From Vibrio cincinnatiensis DSM 19608 (GTDB lineage: Bacteria > Pseudomonadota > Gammaproteobacteria > Enterobacterales > Vibrionaceae): a stretch of DNA of 64,000 bases. The stretch's first letter is position 1; every line of letters begins with the position of its first letter. A model generated the notes under the pieces. The model made no database searches and had not been told where the DNA came from. It saw only the letters and a program-made list of their open reading frames with translations. Made by a program: the position numbers and the translations under genes. Positions 31,203 through 41,048 of this stretch are shown piece after piece. Where the stretch lies: contig NZ_FUXB01000004.1 of NCBI RefSeq assembly GCF_900167345.1, positions 1 to 64,000 of the forward strand, given 5' to 3'.

Positions 31203-32930
31203 TTATTGCGTCTTCTCTTCGGTGCTTTCAGATTGTGTTAATGCCGTAAATGCTTGGTACTGACTAATAAAGATCTTCCCCGTAAAATGGGCAAAAAACG
31301 GTGAATGCTTCATTTCATCCATCACAGGGCCTTTTACTTCCGACAAGTGCATTTGAACCCCCGCCTCTTTCAGCCGCTCGGCAATCAAGCTCAGGCTCTC
31401 TAAGGCACTCGCATCAATTCTATTGACGCCAGAAAGCATTAAGACTAAAGATTGAGCATCGGGGTATTGGGCTAAATATTCAGGGACTTTATCTTCTAAA
31501 TAACGAGCATTAGCGAAATAGAGACTTTCATCAATACGCAATGTCAATACGGTTTTACTCTCTACAACTTGGAATCGCTGTACATTTCGAAAATGCTCAG
31601 TCCCTTCAATTCGCCCCACCACCGCAATATGAGGACGGCTAGTCCGCCACAAAAAGAGTGCGAGAGATAACGCCACTCCCAATAAAATCCCCAACTCAAT
31701 ATTAAACACTAAGACACCTAAAATGGTAGCAACCATCACGACACCATCACTTTTCGCGGTTTGCCACGTTGAAAAGATGCCTTTAATATCAATAAGAGAA
31801 GAAACGGCAACAATAATAATGGCAGCAAGAACCGCATGAGGAAGGTAGGTAAAGATCGAGGTAAAAAAGAGGACTGTCATCGCAATCCCTACCGCGGTTA
31901 AAGCACCAGCTAAAGGGGTTTCAGCCCCTGCATCGTAATTGACTACCGAGCGAGATAACCCTCCGGTGACAGGAAAACCGCCTTGCATCGCAGAAGCTAT
32001 ATTCGCACCACTTAAAGCCACTAACTCTTGATTGGGTTCGATACGTTGGCGTCGTTTGGCCGCTAATGTTTGACCAACAGAAGCTGATTCAACAAAACCA
32101 ATGACACTGATAAGCACTGCTGCGGGCAATAAATCACGTATTAGGGCTAATTCTAGTATTGGTAGGGAGAAATGAGGTAAACCGCTTGGAACTTGGCCAA
32201 CAACACTCACCCCCAATTCTGTCAGTTCGAACCTGATGACTAAAAGAGTGCTAACCCCCATCACCATAACAGGCAGCAATTTTGTAGCATGCCCAGCCCA
32301 AGAAGGGGGAAATCTGAGTTGAATAAGAAGAGGAGATAAATAGCGTCGTCCAATCAATAAAATGGCTAATGAACCGACACCAATCATCATGGTATAAGGA
32401 TTTATTTTTTGCATCACCAGCCAGACATTGGCTAGACGCTCTTCTTGCAAGGAAATACCGAGTATAGGGCTAAGTTGCCCAATCACAATAATAATACCCG
32501 AAGCCGTCATAAAACCCGATAACACGGGATGGCTTAAGAATGTTGTTAAAAACCCCAAACGAAATATCGCCATCGCCAGCAAAATAATGCCAGAAAGAAA
32601 AGCCAAAGTTGCCGCAGTGGTTAAATAGGCGGGAGTACCCACCGCATGCAAGGGTGTTATGGCTTCTGCTGTCATTAAAGAAATTACCGCCACGGGGCCA
32701 ACTGCGAGCGTTTTGCTGGTTCCCAATAAGGCATAAAGCACCAGAGGTAAAATACTGGCATAAAGCCCTGTCACGGGGGGGAGACCGGCAACCATTGCAT
32801 AGGCAAGGCTTTGAGGAATAAGCATAAGCGTAACAATGATGGCGGCTAAGATATCTTTCATTGCCTCTTGGCGGCGGTAATTAGGCAACCATTCAAGAAT
32901 GGGTAACCATTTTCCCCATGAACTTTTCAT
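31203..32930 (-). CDS. SulP family anion transporter with STAS domain
   Basis: Inner-membrane inorganic-anion transporter (sulfate, bicarbonate or similar). The SulP signature PQSLAYAMVAGLPPVTGLYA lies near the start, followed by about 10-12 membrane helices and a C-terminal cytosolic STAS domain (about 445-560; LTLRIDESLYFANARYLED). 575 residues. It is the third gene of a tight unit with the DUF442 and metallo-beta-lactamase genes (35- and 16-base gaps). That context favours export or import of sulfate, sulfite or thiosulfate produced by persulfide oxidation. Confidence 0.88.
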   Translation of the reverse strand: MKSSWGKWLPILEWLPNYRRQEAMKDILAAIIVTLMLIPQSLAYAMVAGLPPVTGLYASILPLVLYALLGTSKTLAVGPVAVISLMTAEAITPLHAVGTPAYLTTAATLAFLSGIILLAMAIFRLGFLTTFLSHPVLSGFMTASGIIIVIGQLSPILGISLQEERLANVWLVMQKINPYTMMIGVGSLAILLIGRRYLSPLLIQLRFPPSWAGHATKLLPVMVMGVSTLLVIRFELTELGVSVVGQVPSGLPHFSLPILELALIRDLLPAAVLISVIGFVESASVGQTLAAKRRQRIEPNQELVALSGANIASAMQGGFPVTGGLSRSVVNYDAGAETPLAGALTAVGIAMTVLFFTSIFTYLPHAVLAAIIIVAVSSLIDIKGIFSTWQTAKSDGVVMVATILGVLVFNIELGILLGVALSLALFLWRTSRPHIAVVGRIEGTEHFRNVQRFQVVESKTVLTLRIDESLYFANARYLEDKVPEYLAQYPDAQSLVLMLSGVNRIDASALESLSLIAERLKEAGVQMHLSEVKGPVMDEMKHSPFFAHFTGKIFISQYQAFTALTQSESTEEKTQ

Positions 32931-32965
32931 TCTATTGCTTTTCCTTACTCCATGCTCAAAAAGGG

Positions 32966-33385
32966 CTATTGTGACTCAGCCGCCTCAAGCAAACGGCTGA
33001 GATCAAATCCTTTCTCTTTCGCACGTGCAACACGAGCTGTTAGCGTAGCAAAATCTTCACTGCCCATTGACCACAACAGGCTGCAACGCGTACCTGTTCG
33101 ACAAAAAGCCAGTATGGGTTTAGGCGCGTTTTCCAGCAATTTCGTAAACATCGCTACTTGTTGCGACGTTATCTGACCAGAGATCACTGGCATATGATAA
33201 TATTCAAGCCCATAGATTTTAGCTTCATGCTCAATCATCTCATTTAAGGGTTGCCCCTCCTCTTCCCCATCGGGTCGATTATTGATCACTGATTTAAAAC
33301 CTAACTGTGCAATATTACGGATGTCGGTGGGTAAAATTTGTGGTGCAACAGTAACGTCACTGGTTAATTCCATCAATGCCAGCAT
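32966..33385 (-). CDS. DUF442 / beta-lactamase-hydrolase-like phosphatase-fold protein
   Basis: 139-residue protein of the TIGR01244/DUF442 group, a dual-specificity-phosphatase-like fold. The nucleophile loop CRTGTR places Cys95 and Arg100. In Blh proteins of the Xylella/Agrobacterium bigR operon this domain is fused to a persulfide-dioxygenase domain and is thought to act as a sulfurtransferase. Here it is a separate gene directly after the metallo-beta-lactamase gene (16-base gap). AGGAG precedes the ATG. Sulfurtransferase activity is inferred from context. Confidence 0.85.
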   Translation of the reverse strand: MLALMELTSDVTVAPQILPTDIRNIAQLGFKSVINNRPDGEEEGQPLNEMIEHEAKIYGLEYYHMPVISGQITSQQVAMFTKLLENAPKPILAFCRTGTRCSLLWSMGSEDFATLTARVARAKEKGFDLSRLLEAAESQ

Positions 33386-33401
33386 AAGGCTCTCCTATCC
33401 G

Positions 33402-34265
33402 TTAAATTTTATTTAGTGGAATTTTAAGATATTGGACCCCATTCTCCTCAGCAGGAGGCAAAACTCCAGCTCTCATATTAACTTGTACCGACGGTAAAAT
33501 CAGAGTCGGCATTTTCAAGGTGGCATCTCTTGACTGCCTCATCGCAACAAATTGCTCTTCGCTGATCCCCTGTTTGATATGAATATTCTCCTGACGCTCC
33601 TCACCTATTGTGGTTTGAAACAAAAATTTTTCCCGCCCGGGTGCTTTATAATCATGGCACATGAACACTCTTGTCTCATCTGGAAGAGTGAAGAGCTTTT
33701 GAATCGATTGATAAAGGGTTTGAGCATCACCACCAGGAAAGTCACAACGAGCTGTTCCATAGTCAGGCATAAACAAAGTATCCCCAACGAAAGCACTATC
33801 ACCAATCACATAAGTCATGCAAGCTGGTGTATGACCTGGAGTATGGAGCGCTTTGGCAGAAAGAGTTCCAACCATAAAGCTTTCTTGATCGGTAAAGAGA
33901 TGATCAAATTGACTACCATCCATGCAAAAGTCTGAACCTGCATTAAATAGTTTGCCAAAGGTATGTTGTACTACGGTAATACCCTGACCAATACCTAATT
34001 TGCCACCAACTTGCTGTTTAATATACGGCGCAGCGCTTAAATGGTCAGCATGCACGTGGGTTTCCAAAATCCACGCGACCGATAAGTGATGTTGATGAAT
34101 AAACGCAATCAATTTATCCGCAGACTCATATGAGGTTCGCCCTGAAGCCGGATCGTAATCAAGCACAGAATCCACTACCGCACACTGTAAAGTCTTTGGA
34201 TCAACCACGAGATAGCTATAAGTAAAGGTATTGGGATCAAAGAACTCATGTACTTTTGGTTTCAT
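33402..34265 (-). CDS. Metallo-beta-lactamase fold hydrolase, persulfide dioxygenase-like
   Basis: 287-residue cytosolic protein with the metal motif THVHADHL (H70, H72, D74, H75), later HTPGH and VGDTLF ligands, and MCHDY. This set fits the ETHE1/Blh branch that oxidises glutathione persulfide to sulfite. The C-terminal extension (about 230-287) is longer than in ETHE1. First gene of the operon, with a very strong Shine-Dalgarno (TTAGGAGGATACG) and an AT-rich operator upstream. A glyoxalase II role is possible but less likely, given the DUF442 and SulP partners. Confidence 0.85.
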   Translation of the reverse strand: MKPKVHEFFDPNTFTYSYLVVDPKTLQCAVVDSVLDYDPASGRTSYESADKLIAFIHQHHLSVAWILETHVHADHLSAAPYIKQQVGGKLGIGQGITVVQHTFGKLFNAGSDFCMDGSQFDHLFTDQESFMVGTLSAKALHTPGHTPACMTYVIGDSAFVGDTLFMPDYGTARCDFPGGDAQTLYQSIQKLFTLPDETRVFMCHDYKAPGREKFLFQTTIGEERQENIHIKQGISEEQFVAMRQSRDATLKMPTLILPSVQVNMRAGVLPPAEENGVQYLKIPLNKI

Positions 34266-34286
34266 CGTATCCTCCTAACATTAACC

Positions 34287-34312
34287 ATAGTAAATTAGAC
34301 TTACCTAATTTA
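34287..34312 (-). promoter_or_regulatory. AT-rich operator/promoter of the sulfur operon
   Basis: TAAATTAG (34291-34298), six-base spacer, CTAATTTA (34305-34312): perfect eight-bp inverted repeat ending 25 bases before the operon start codon. A plausible -10 TACTAT (minus strand, 34287-34292) abuts it, so a bound repressor would block the promoter. Geometry suits an ArsR-family, BigR/SqrR-type sulfide-responsive repressor; none is encoded nearby. Confidence 0.5.
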
Positions 34313-34422
34313 ATTAACATTAATATAATAAACACCAAAAATCCAATCCTCATTTCACCAAAATGCGACGTTAAGAGGAATTCGTGGGGATATCAGGAAT
34401 GATACCTCAAGCGACGGCTTAG

Positions 34423-34459
34423 TCTGCCTCCATAAAGTGGCTCATTTCATGGGGGCAGA
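34423..34459. other. Hairpin downstream of Cache receptor gene
   Basis: TCTGCCTCCA (34423-34432) pairs with TGGGGGCAGA (34450-34459), ten pairs including one G-T, 17-base loop. It lies 18 bases past the receptor gene stop on the minus strand but lacks a T-run. Possible terminator or mRNA 3' end. Confidence 0.3.
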
Positions 34460-34476
34460 AAAAGCCGCCTGTAGGG

Positions 34477-36099
34477 CTAAACTTTAAAGTGTTGTAATTG
34501 CTCATCCAGTTGATTGGCACTTTCTGCCAATTGTTGGCTTTGTTCAGCCAGATCTTGAGAAGACTGGCTAATCTGATCCGCAGAAAGATTAATATGAATT
34601 ACATTGCTATTCATTTCCTCAGCAACCGTATCTTGTTGCTCTGCCGCCGTTGCAATTTGAGTCACCATATCATTAGCCCGAGTTAACTCACTGACCATTT
34701 GCTTAAGCATTTTCTGAGTTTGGTTAGCAATTTGAACGTTTTCCGTTACTCGGGTATGACACTGTTTCATCGCTTGAGATGCACTATCTGCTCGACCAAT
34801 CAAAGATTCTATAGTTTGCTGAATTTGTTGAGTTGACTGCTGAGTCCTTCCAGCAAGGTGACGAACTTCATCCGCAACCACAGCAAACCCCCGCCCCTGC
34901 TCCCCAGCTCTTGCCGCTTCTATCGCGGCATTCAAGGCTAATAGGTTGGTCTGCTCAGAAATGGCCTGAATCACATCCACAATATCATTAATCCCCTCAA
35001 CATCATGACGAAGAGCATCCACTAACTGATCGGTTTGTGAAACTTCCTGAGATAAAAGTTCTATATTTCTCTCGGTATTTTCCATCATACCATTACAATC
35101 CAACGCTTGATTGGCAACATCATCCGTTGAAGCGGCAGTTTGCTCCGCATTTTGTGCAACATCCCGAATGGTGGCGTTCATTTCATTCATTGCCGTCGCT
35201 AATTGCTCTAACTGCATGCGCTGAGACTGAGTACTGGTCGCGGTTTCCTCACTGGCTGAGGCAATACTTGATGCCATTTGCGCCGCACTCATGGCCGATT
35301 GTTTGGCCGTCAATAATGCTTGATGGGTATGCTCAATCATAGTGTTAATTGAATGCCCCAAACTGGCGATTTCATCTCGTCCTTTAGGGTTAAAACGTAC
35401 GGTCATATCCCCTTCTGCCGCTCGTTTTACCTTAGACACAAACAAAGCCAGTGGTTTGGTAATGTTTTTTCCAATAATGCTGGAAAAGAACAAAGTAACA
35501 ACACCACCGATTAAGGCCAGCCCTACATAGAATAAAGCACTACGATAAACGGCCTGATCAATATCATGCACAATCACACCCGTGCCGATTATCCAGTTCC
35601 AACTACGAGTGCTCGCAACATAAGAGATCTTATCTTCCACTTGCCCTTGAGGTGAAATGAAAGTGTACTCAACAAACCCTGAACCCTGACGTTGTACGGT
35701 TCGGCTCATCTCTTGCCAATGAAAACGTCCTGCACCGTCACGCTCTTGGCTCATATCTTTGTTTGTCATTTCAGGTCGAAATGGATGTAAAACTAATTGA
35801 GCGTTCGGCATCATCACCCAAAAATAATTATCTCCGTCATAACGTAGAGCTTTGATTGCTTCGATAGCCTGCTGTTTCGCTTGCTCTTCCCCCATAACTC
35901 CTGAGAGCTGCGCATAGTGATTCACTAAGCTGACGACCGATTCCACTTGATGTTGTATACTGTTCTGGCGTTCTTGGTATGCCATCCCCTTCAGTTGATT
36001 AACCCCATATAGACTGATCAGTACAATGATCATTAGCGATATGACTTCTATCACTAGAATTTTTTGGCGCACGTTCAGCGCTCGAAGTATCGTTAACAT
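34477..36099 (-). CDS. Methyl-accepting chemotaxis protein with single Cache domain
   Basis: Transmembrane chemoreceptor of 540 residues. TM1 is at about 13-33, a periplasmic sCache-type domain at 40-185 ([21 protein letters not shown] is the family hallmark, given in part), TM2 at about 190-212, then HAMP and the signalling domain with [19 protein letters not shown]. It probably senses a small carboxylate or similar ligand; the ligand cannot be read from sequence. No CheR-binding C-terminal pentapeptide. No clear sigma-28 promoter was found in the 226 bases upstream. Confidence 0.9.
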   Translation of the reverse strand: MLTILRALNVRQKILVIEVISLMIIVLISLYGVNQLKGMAYQERQNSIQHQVESVVSLVNHYAQLSGVMGEEQAKQQAIEAIKALRYDGDNYFWVMMPNAQLVLHPFRPEMTNKDMSQERDGAGRFHWQEMSRTVQRQGSGFVEYTFISPQGQVEDKISYVASTRSWNWIIGTGVIVHDIDQAVYRSALFYVGLALIGGVVTLFFSSIIGKNITKPLALFVSKVKRAAEGDMTVRFNPKGRDEIASLGHSINTMIEHTHQALLTAKQSAMSAAQMASSIASASEETATSTQSQRMQLEQLATAMNEMNATIRDVAQNAEQTAASTDDVANQALDCNGMMENTERNIELLSQEVSQTDQLVDALRHDVEGINDIVDVIQAISEQTNLLALNAAIEAARAGEQGRGFAVVADEVRHLAGRTQQSTQQIQQTIESLIGRADSASQAMKQCHTRVTENVQIANQTQKMLKQMVSELTRANDMVTQIATAAEQQDTVAEEMNSNVIHINLSADQISQSSQDLAEQSQQLAESANQLDEQLQHFKV

Positions 36100-36325
36100 G
36101 TTACCTTCCTAGCACAAGCATAATAATGATATTCATAGTTTTTTATTTCAGTAATCCATATATTCAGGCCGCGATATAGAGCCATCATATCAATTAACTA
36201 TGGAATATATTGTACGAGCGCACAACAAAAAATTAGACTTTATATGGAGTTTTTTTGATTTTTTAGTGATAACAACTGCATAACTACTCATATCATAATA
36301 GTGAATAACTCTGCACTTTAGTAGA

Positions 36326-38263
36326 TCACACCTGAGAATATTTCGTAGAGCGGCGAGTTTTTTTTCGGGAGAAGGGGGCTCGTTTCACTGTAGGTAAGGA
36401 ACATAAAGAACTGGGTACAGGTTCTGTCTTAACCTGATTCATCCACTGATTAATCTGTCGCTCTAATGCTTGCATAAAGGGTTGATAGGCTTGACCTCGT
36501 TCGGCCATGGCCTGAAGTTGATGCTCCCAATGCGCCGTCATGTCTGGGTAAGTCGCCTCAACAGGCAGAGCATGGATAAGCCCTTTCCCTGCCGGGGTAC
36601 TTTGAATGGCCTTGCCTTCTCGCCGTAAGAGTTGGCGTTTAAATAATGTGTCTAAAATGCCTGCTCGGGTTGCTTCCGTGCCTAAACCATCGGTATCACG
36701 GAGAATTTTCTTTAACTCTTTGTCTTCAACAAATCGTGCAATTCCGGTCATAGCTTGCAGTAAGGTCGCTTCGGTAAAATAACGAGGTGGCTCCGTTTTA
36801 CACGCTTTAATTTCTCCTTCTCGACAGGTCAAGACCTGATCGATTGCAAGAGGTGGCACACTATCAATTCCCTCTTCTTGCTGTAGGTTCTGCCCCATCA
36901 ATATTTTCCATCCCGCAGATATTAACTGGCGACCTTTCGCAACAAATTTCCCCCCCGCAATATCAAACCCTAATTTCGCTTCAGCATACACAGCAGGAGG
37001 GTAAAACTGGATAAGATATTGTCGAGCAATTAAGCCATAGATTTTCTGTTCAGTGGCAGATAGCCCATTGACCGAAGCAGTTTTCGGCGTCGGAATGATG
37101 GCATGGTGAGCATCAACTTTTTTATCATTCCATGCTTTAGATTGACGAGATAAATCCGCTCCCTCCACAGCATGATGCAGCTCACTCAGGTTATGAGCAA
37201 TAGCCGAGGTGACTTGCTTTGCCTGTATAAAGTGCTCTTTAGGGAGATATCGACAATCTGAGCGTGGATAGGTAATCAACTTGTGTTTTTCATAAAGAGA
37301 TTGACACGTATCCAACACCTGCTGCGCACTGAGTTGATAGCGCTTAGCCGCATCAATTTGTAACGCTGATAAAGAGTAAGGCAACGGCGCGGCTTGTTTC
37401 GTTTGATCTTGTTCAGACTCAATCACCTTTGCCGCTTGCCCAGCAATACGGTTAGCCACATTTTCAGCTAACTGGCGGTGAAGCACTCTCCCCTCTTCAT
37501 CTTGCCAAGGTTTACACGCCTCACTCGGTTGCCACCGCGCTCGAATATCAAACCGATGCTCTCCATCTTGGTAAGGAATTAAGGCATGCAGAGTAAAGTA
37601 GTCTTTCGGTACAAAATGGGCGATCTCTTCATCACGGCGTACCACAAGCCCTAGCACCGGCGTTTGTACTCGCCCAACCGACAAGACACCTTGATATCCC
37701 GCTTTCTGACCTAATAGCGTATAAGCTCGTGACATATTCATGCCATACAACCAATCGGCACGCGAACGCGCTAACGCAGAAACGGATAGCGGAATAAATT
37801 CTCGATTACTGCGCATCGAAGACAGAGCTCGCTGAACCGCCGGTAAATTAAGATCACTAATCAACAAACGTTGCATGGCTTGCTGCTGACTTTTTGCCAC
37901 CTTACAGTAGTCAATCACCTCATCAACAAGCAATTGTCCCTCGCGGTCTGGGTCACCCGCATGGATAATTTCCTGCGCTTCTTTTAACAGTTTACGAACC
38001 ACTGAAAGTTGCTTACTGGCACTTTTTCTTGGCCTTAGTTGCCAGCGATCTGGCACAATAGGTAAGTCAGCGAGGTGCCATTTTTTATAACGTTCATCAT
38101 AACTATCTGGCTCGACTTGTTCTAATAAATGGCCAATACACCAGGTCACGATATCCCCGTGACCACAGCGAATAAATCCTTGCTCTTTTTTGTGAGGCTT
38201 AGGCAACGCATCAGCTATCGCTCGCGCTAAACTGGGTTTTTCAGCAATAAATAAGCGGCTCAT
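36326..38263 (-). CDS. topB: DNA topoisomerase III
   Basis: Type IA topoisomerase for decatenation and recombination intermediates. Toprim features are E8 and DPDREG (104-109); the catalytic Tyr is Y332 in [13 protein letters not shown]. Length 645 with a basic C-terminal tail ([14 protein letters not shown]). No topoisomerase I zinc fingers. Its ATG is only 15 bases past the end of the grxD terminator and has no visible Shine-Dalgarno, so expression may rely on terminator read-through or on an unrecognised promoter. Confidence 0.95.
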   Translation of the reverse strand: MSRLFIAEKPSLARAIADALPKPHKKEQGFIRCGHGDIVTWCIGHLLEQVEPDSYDERYKKWHLADLPIVPDRWQLRPRKSASKQLSVVRKLLKEAQEIIHAGDPDREGQLLVDEVIDYCKVAKSQQQAMQRLLISDLNLPAVQRALSSMRSNREFIPLSVSALARSRADWLYGMNMSRAYTLLGQKAGYQGVLSVGRVQTPVLGLVVRRDEEIAHFVPKDYFTLHALIPYQDGEHRFDIRARWQPSEACKPWQDEEGRVLHRQLAENVANRIAGQAAKVIESEQDQTKQAAPLPYSLSALQIDAAKRYQLSAQQVLDTCQSLYEKHKLITYPRSDCRYLPKEHFIQAKQVTSAIAHNLSELHHAVEGADLSRQSKAWNDKKVDAHHAIIPTPKTASVNGLSATEQKIYGLIARQYLIQFYPPAVYAEAKLGFDIAGGKFVAKGRQLISAGWKILMGQNLQQEEGIDSVPPLAIDQVLTCREGEIKACKTEPPRYFTEATLLQAMTGIARFVEDKELKKILRDTDGLGTEATRAGILDTLFKRQLLRREGKAIQSTPAGKGLIHALPVEATYPDMTAHWEHQLQAMAERGQAYQPFMQALERQINQWMNQVKTEPVPSSLCSLPTVKRAPFSRKKTRRSTKYSQV

Positions 38264-38277
38264 AATACAGAATCGAT

Positions 38278-38312
38278 AAAAAAACTAAGGCCACATTACT
38301 CAATGTGGCCTT
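38278..38312 (-). terminator. Terminator of grxD
   Basis: Eleven-bp stem AAGGCCACATT/AATGTGGCCTT with an ACTC loop (38287-38312), then AG and seven T (38278-38284) on the minus strand. Canonical. Confidence 0.9.
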
Positions 38313-38347
38313 ACAAAATCAAGCAAAAACTGTAATTTTATACAGTA

Positions 38348-38683
38348 TCACTCATGACTATCCGATGCGCGCCCTGCCGCTTCTTTGACAAGTGGTTGCA
38401 ATTCACCTTTTTGGAACATTTCTAAAATAATGTCACAACCACCGATCAACTCACCTTCAATCCATAATTGGGGGAAAGTCGGCCACTGGGCGTAAATAGG
38501 TAGTTCAGCTCGAATATCCGGATTTTGCAAAATATCTACATAAGCAAATTTTTCACCACACGCCATTAACGCTTGTGCGGCTTGAGAAGAGAAACCACAG
38601 CTTGGTAGTTTGGGGGACCCTTTCATATATAGGAGAATCGGATTTTCTGCGATTTGCTGTTTGATTTTGTCAATGGTTTCCAT
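38348..38683 (-). CDS. grxD: Monothiol glutaredoxin Grx4 (CGFS type)
   Basis: 111-residue cytosolic protein that binds a bridging [2Fe-2S] cluster with glutathione and BolA and serves iron-sulfur trafficking. The active site is C29 in CGFS; the glutathione-binding WPTFPQLW, IGGCDI and family length are intact. Divergent from sodB, an iron-superoxide link conserved in vibrios. GAGGAAGCA precedes the ATG. Confidence 0.97.
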   Translation of the reverse strand: METIDKIKQQIAENPILLYMKGSPKLPSCGFSSQAAQALMACGEKFAYVDILQNPDIRAELPIYAQWPTFPQLWIEGELIGGCDIILEMFQKGELQPLVKEAAGRASDSHE

Positions 38684-38992
38684 TGCTTCCTCTTAATGGA
38701 TGGCTAGTTTGATTCCCCCATTCTAAATCATTAAGTCAGAATAAAAAGCACAATATATTTATGGTTTTCGATGAATAACTCTAAAGGTGTAGGCTAGGAA
38801 TAAAATTTTTCTTAGTGATGGGGTGTTAATAAAGTAAAAACTTGCTAAAATAGCTAACAAGTCAGTCGTATCGACGAAATACAATAATACTGGAAGCCAT
38901 CGAAGGAAGGGTATTGGTCTGTCGAGAGCTCTAATTTCCATCGACCTCGTCAACTAAGCCGCTTCTTTCCTCGAAATACGGAGAATAGAGCA
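38684..38992. other. grxD-sodB intergenic region with sodB leader
   Basis: A 309-base divergent spacer. A sodB -10 TAAAAT at 38846-38851 would give a leader of about 135 bases ending in ACGGAGAATAGAGCA before the ATG. By analogy with E. coli, the leader next to the ribosome site is where the iron-stress RNA RyhB would pair; I cannot verify this by eye. A 64-codon minus-strand frame here is not credible. Confidence 0.45.
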
Positions 38993-39577
38993 ATGGCATT
39001 TGAATTACCTGCGTTACCATACGCAAAAGATGCACTAGAACCACATATCTCAGCAGAAACATTGGAATACCATTATGGTAAACACCACAACACTTACGTG
39101 GTTAAACTCAATGGTCTGATCCCAGGAACTGAGTTTGAAAACAAAACGTTAGAAGAAATCATCAAAACCTCAACGGGTGGTGTCTTTAATAACGCAGCTC
39201 AAGTCTGGAACCACACGTTCTACTGGCACTGCTTATCCCCAAATGGTGGCGGTGAACCGACGGGTGCAGTGGCGGATGCCATCAATGCCGCTTTTGGTTC
39301 ATTTGAAGAGTTTAAAGCAAAATTCACTGATTCTGCGATTAATAACTTTGGTTCATCTTGGACTTGGTTGGTTAAGAAAGCAGACGGTTCATTGGCTATC
39401 GTGAACACTTCCAATGCAGCGACCCCCATCACTGAAGAGGGCGTAACCCCACTACTGACCGTAGACCTATGGGAACACGCGTACTACATTGATTATCGTA
39501 ACTTACGTCCAGACTATATGAATGGTTTCTGGGCGTTGGTTAACTGGGGCTTCGTTGCTCAGAATCTAGCAAAATAA
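38993..39577 (+). CDS. sodB: Superoxide dismutase [Fe]
   Basis: Converts superoxide to oxygen and peroxide in the cytosol. Metal ligands H27 ([11 protein letters not shown]), H74 ([10 protein letters not shown]) and Asp/His in [12 protein letters not shown]. The fingerprint NFGSSWTWL and the W-H-C-L pattern fit the iron rather than manganese type. 194 residues, as in Vibrio and E. coli SodB. Ends at a strong terminator. Confidence 0.97.
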   Translation: MAFELPALPYAKDALEPHISAETLEYHYGKHHNTYVVKLNGLIPGTEFENKTLEEIIKTSTGGVFNNAAQVWNHTFYWHCLSPNGGGEPTGAVADAINAAFGSFEEFKAKFTDSAINNFGSSWTWLVKKADGSLAIVNTSNAATPITEEGVTPLLTVDLWEHAYYIDYRNLRPDYMNGFWALVNWGFVAQNLAK

Positions 39578-39606
39578 TGTTGTATCAATAAATTATGATG
39601 CTCTTT

Positions 39607-39630
39607 AGCCTGCATATTGCAGGCTTTTTT
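39607..39630 (+). terminator. Terminator of sodB
   Basis: AGCCTGCA/TGCAGGCT stem with a TAT loop and six T, 30 bases after the sodB stop. Confidence 0.9.
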
Positions 39631-39682
39631 ATTAAAGTTTTTTGCCTCAATGCCGCTATTAGAAAGGCATCGAGGAGAAATA

Positions 39683-40186
39683 ATGCAAGTACATACCTTA
39701 GACAAAGCCGGAATCATTAATGAACTGCATATTGGCTCAAGCATCAGTCAAGCTGTTCAGCAAGGTCGCCACGCCGACTTTGCTTTATTCATGGCACTCT
39801 TTTCTAATGATGTGCGCGATAGCTGCCCTATAGAACCGGTTGATGAAAAAAAAACCACAGAGCAGTTACTTCGCCAACGATTCGAACTGCCTGAACTGCA
39901 ACCGCTACGTAATGATCAAAGTTCTTATCAAATATCCGCTCAACAAGCTCGATACTTCCATGCTGGAGGGTTAGCCAGTGCCAAGCTCTCACACTATCTC
40001 AAACCAGAGGCCCTCACTTATCTTCCCGAAGATACACAAGGTTTCCCTGAAGAGGTCTATTTAAACCTTTCAGGTCATGAACGACGAAGTTTAGCTACCA
40101 AGTCGTCAAAAACCTTACTGACTACGGATCTCTATCCACAGCTCAACATGGCTTTACGGCATGATCAGCTGCGAGTTCAAATTTAG
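39683..40186 (+). CDS. VC2046/SO_2500 family protein
   Basis: 167-residue protein of the VC2046/SO_2500 family, unknown function. Start ATG at 39683 with GAGGAG seven bases upstream; the frame open before it runs back into the sodB terminator. It begins MQVHTLDKAGIINELHIG, contains FALFMALFSNDVRD and ends basic. No signal peptide, membrane helix or cysteine cluster. Its position directly after sodB is the Vibrio order, which supports the call. Confidence 0.85.
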   Translation: MQVHTLDKAGIINELHIGSSISQAVQQGRHADFALFMALFSNDVRDSCPIEPVDEKKTTEQLLRQRFELPELQPLRNDQSSYQISAQQARYFHAGGLASAKLSHYLKPEALTYLPEDTQGFPEEVYLNLSGHERRSLATKSSKTLLTTDLYPQLNMALRHDQLRVQI

Positions 40187-40318
40187 CGAATGCAGCTTCC
40201 CTTTGCATAAACGCAAAACGTGAACCATCTCCAATATTCTCTCATCGACACGGCATTTTAAAATTTTCTTTGAACCTATTCACACCCTAATTCCCACTCT
40301 TCTACCATGCTTTGACTC

Positions 40319-40341
40319 TGACTCATTGGTTACATGAATCA
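40319..40341. promoter_or_regulatory. Imperfect dyad upstream of SDR gene
   Basis: TGACTCAT (40319-40326), seven-base spacer, ATGAATCA (40334-40341): seven of eight positions symmetrical, 20 bases before the SDR start. Candidate regulator site; the factor is unknown. Confidence 0.3.
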
Positions 40342-40361
40342 AAAACCAAGGAAGAGATGAT

Positions 40362-41030
40362 ATGAATATTAACGGTGCACTCGTTTTAATTACCTCAGCG
40401 GGATCATCATTAGGCAGTACACTGGCGGTTCACTTTGCTCAATTAGGAGCGAAAATCATACTCTGCGATACCAATCAACATGAACTGATTAAGAGCTGGA
40501 AACGGTGTCAGTCGGTGGCGAAGGATGCGCACTACTACATACTGGCCGATCATTCTCTAGCAAGTATTGATCAGTTATTTACCCATATTGAAACTAGGCA
40601 TCAGACAGCGCCTAACGTACTGATCAACTACTGGCCTTCCCCTCCTTTTCCATCAGTCATTGATGATCATCCAACAGAGCTGTTTATTCAGAAAATTATT
40701 ACCATGGCAACGTCGCTGTTTACTTTTGGGCAAGCATGTGCAGAGAAGATGCGCCAATATCAAACAAAAGGGGTGATTATTAATATGGTTTTCTACTCGA
40801 CGTTAGCGGAAAGAGCGGGCATTGAAAATGCGAACTCTATGGTTTCAGGTTTTACCCAAAGCTGGGCAAGAGAACTGACCCCCTTTAATATTCGGGTAGG
40901 AGGCGTTATCCCCATCATTGACGAGCAAGATACCCCTGAGCATTGGGCAGAAATGCAAGATGAGTTGATTCGTAATACTGAATATATTGTTGCCAATGAA
41001 TATTTTAGTGGCAGAGTGGTGTCGACTTAA
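40362..41030 (+). CDS. SDR-fold protein lacking catalytic residues
   Basis: 222-residue short-chain dehydrogenase/reductase fold. The nucleotide-binding loop is kept in altered form (TSAGSSLGS, residues 11-19) and the IIN strand and FTQSWARELTPFNIRV helix align with SDRs. Aligned to FabG-type enzymes, the catalytic Ser, Tyr and Lys fall on F144, I154 and N158, and the NNAG motif is replaced by LINYWPSPP. I predict a cofactor-binding but catalytically dead protein, perhaps regulatory or structural. GGAAGAG precedes the ATG. Convergent with mlaA. Confidence 0.82.
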   Translation: MNINGALVLITSAGSSLGSTLAVHFAQLGAKIILCDTNQHELIKSWKRCQSVAKDAHYYILADHSLASIDQLFTHIETRHQTAPNVLINYWPSPPFPSVIDDHPTELFIQKIITMATSLFTFGQACAEKMRQYQTKGVIINMVFYSTLAERAGIENANSMVSGFTQSWARELTPFNIRVGGVIPIIDEQDTPEHWAEMQDELIRNTEYIVANEYFSGRVVST

Positions 41031-41048
41031 TCACATTGACGTCGACAT

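Noticed and set aside
36100..36325. Sigma-28 promoter for the Cache receptor
   Set aside because: TAAAGTC is present on the minus strand but no GCCGATAA-like element lies at the right distance.
38759..38953. 64-codon minus-strand frame in the sodB leader
   Set aside because: No ribosome site or family resemblance, and it overlaps the sodB promoter and leader.
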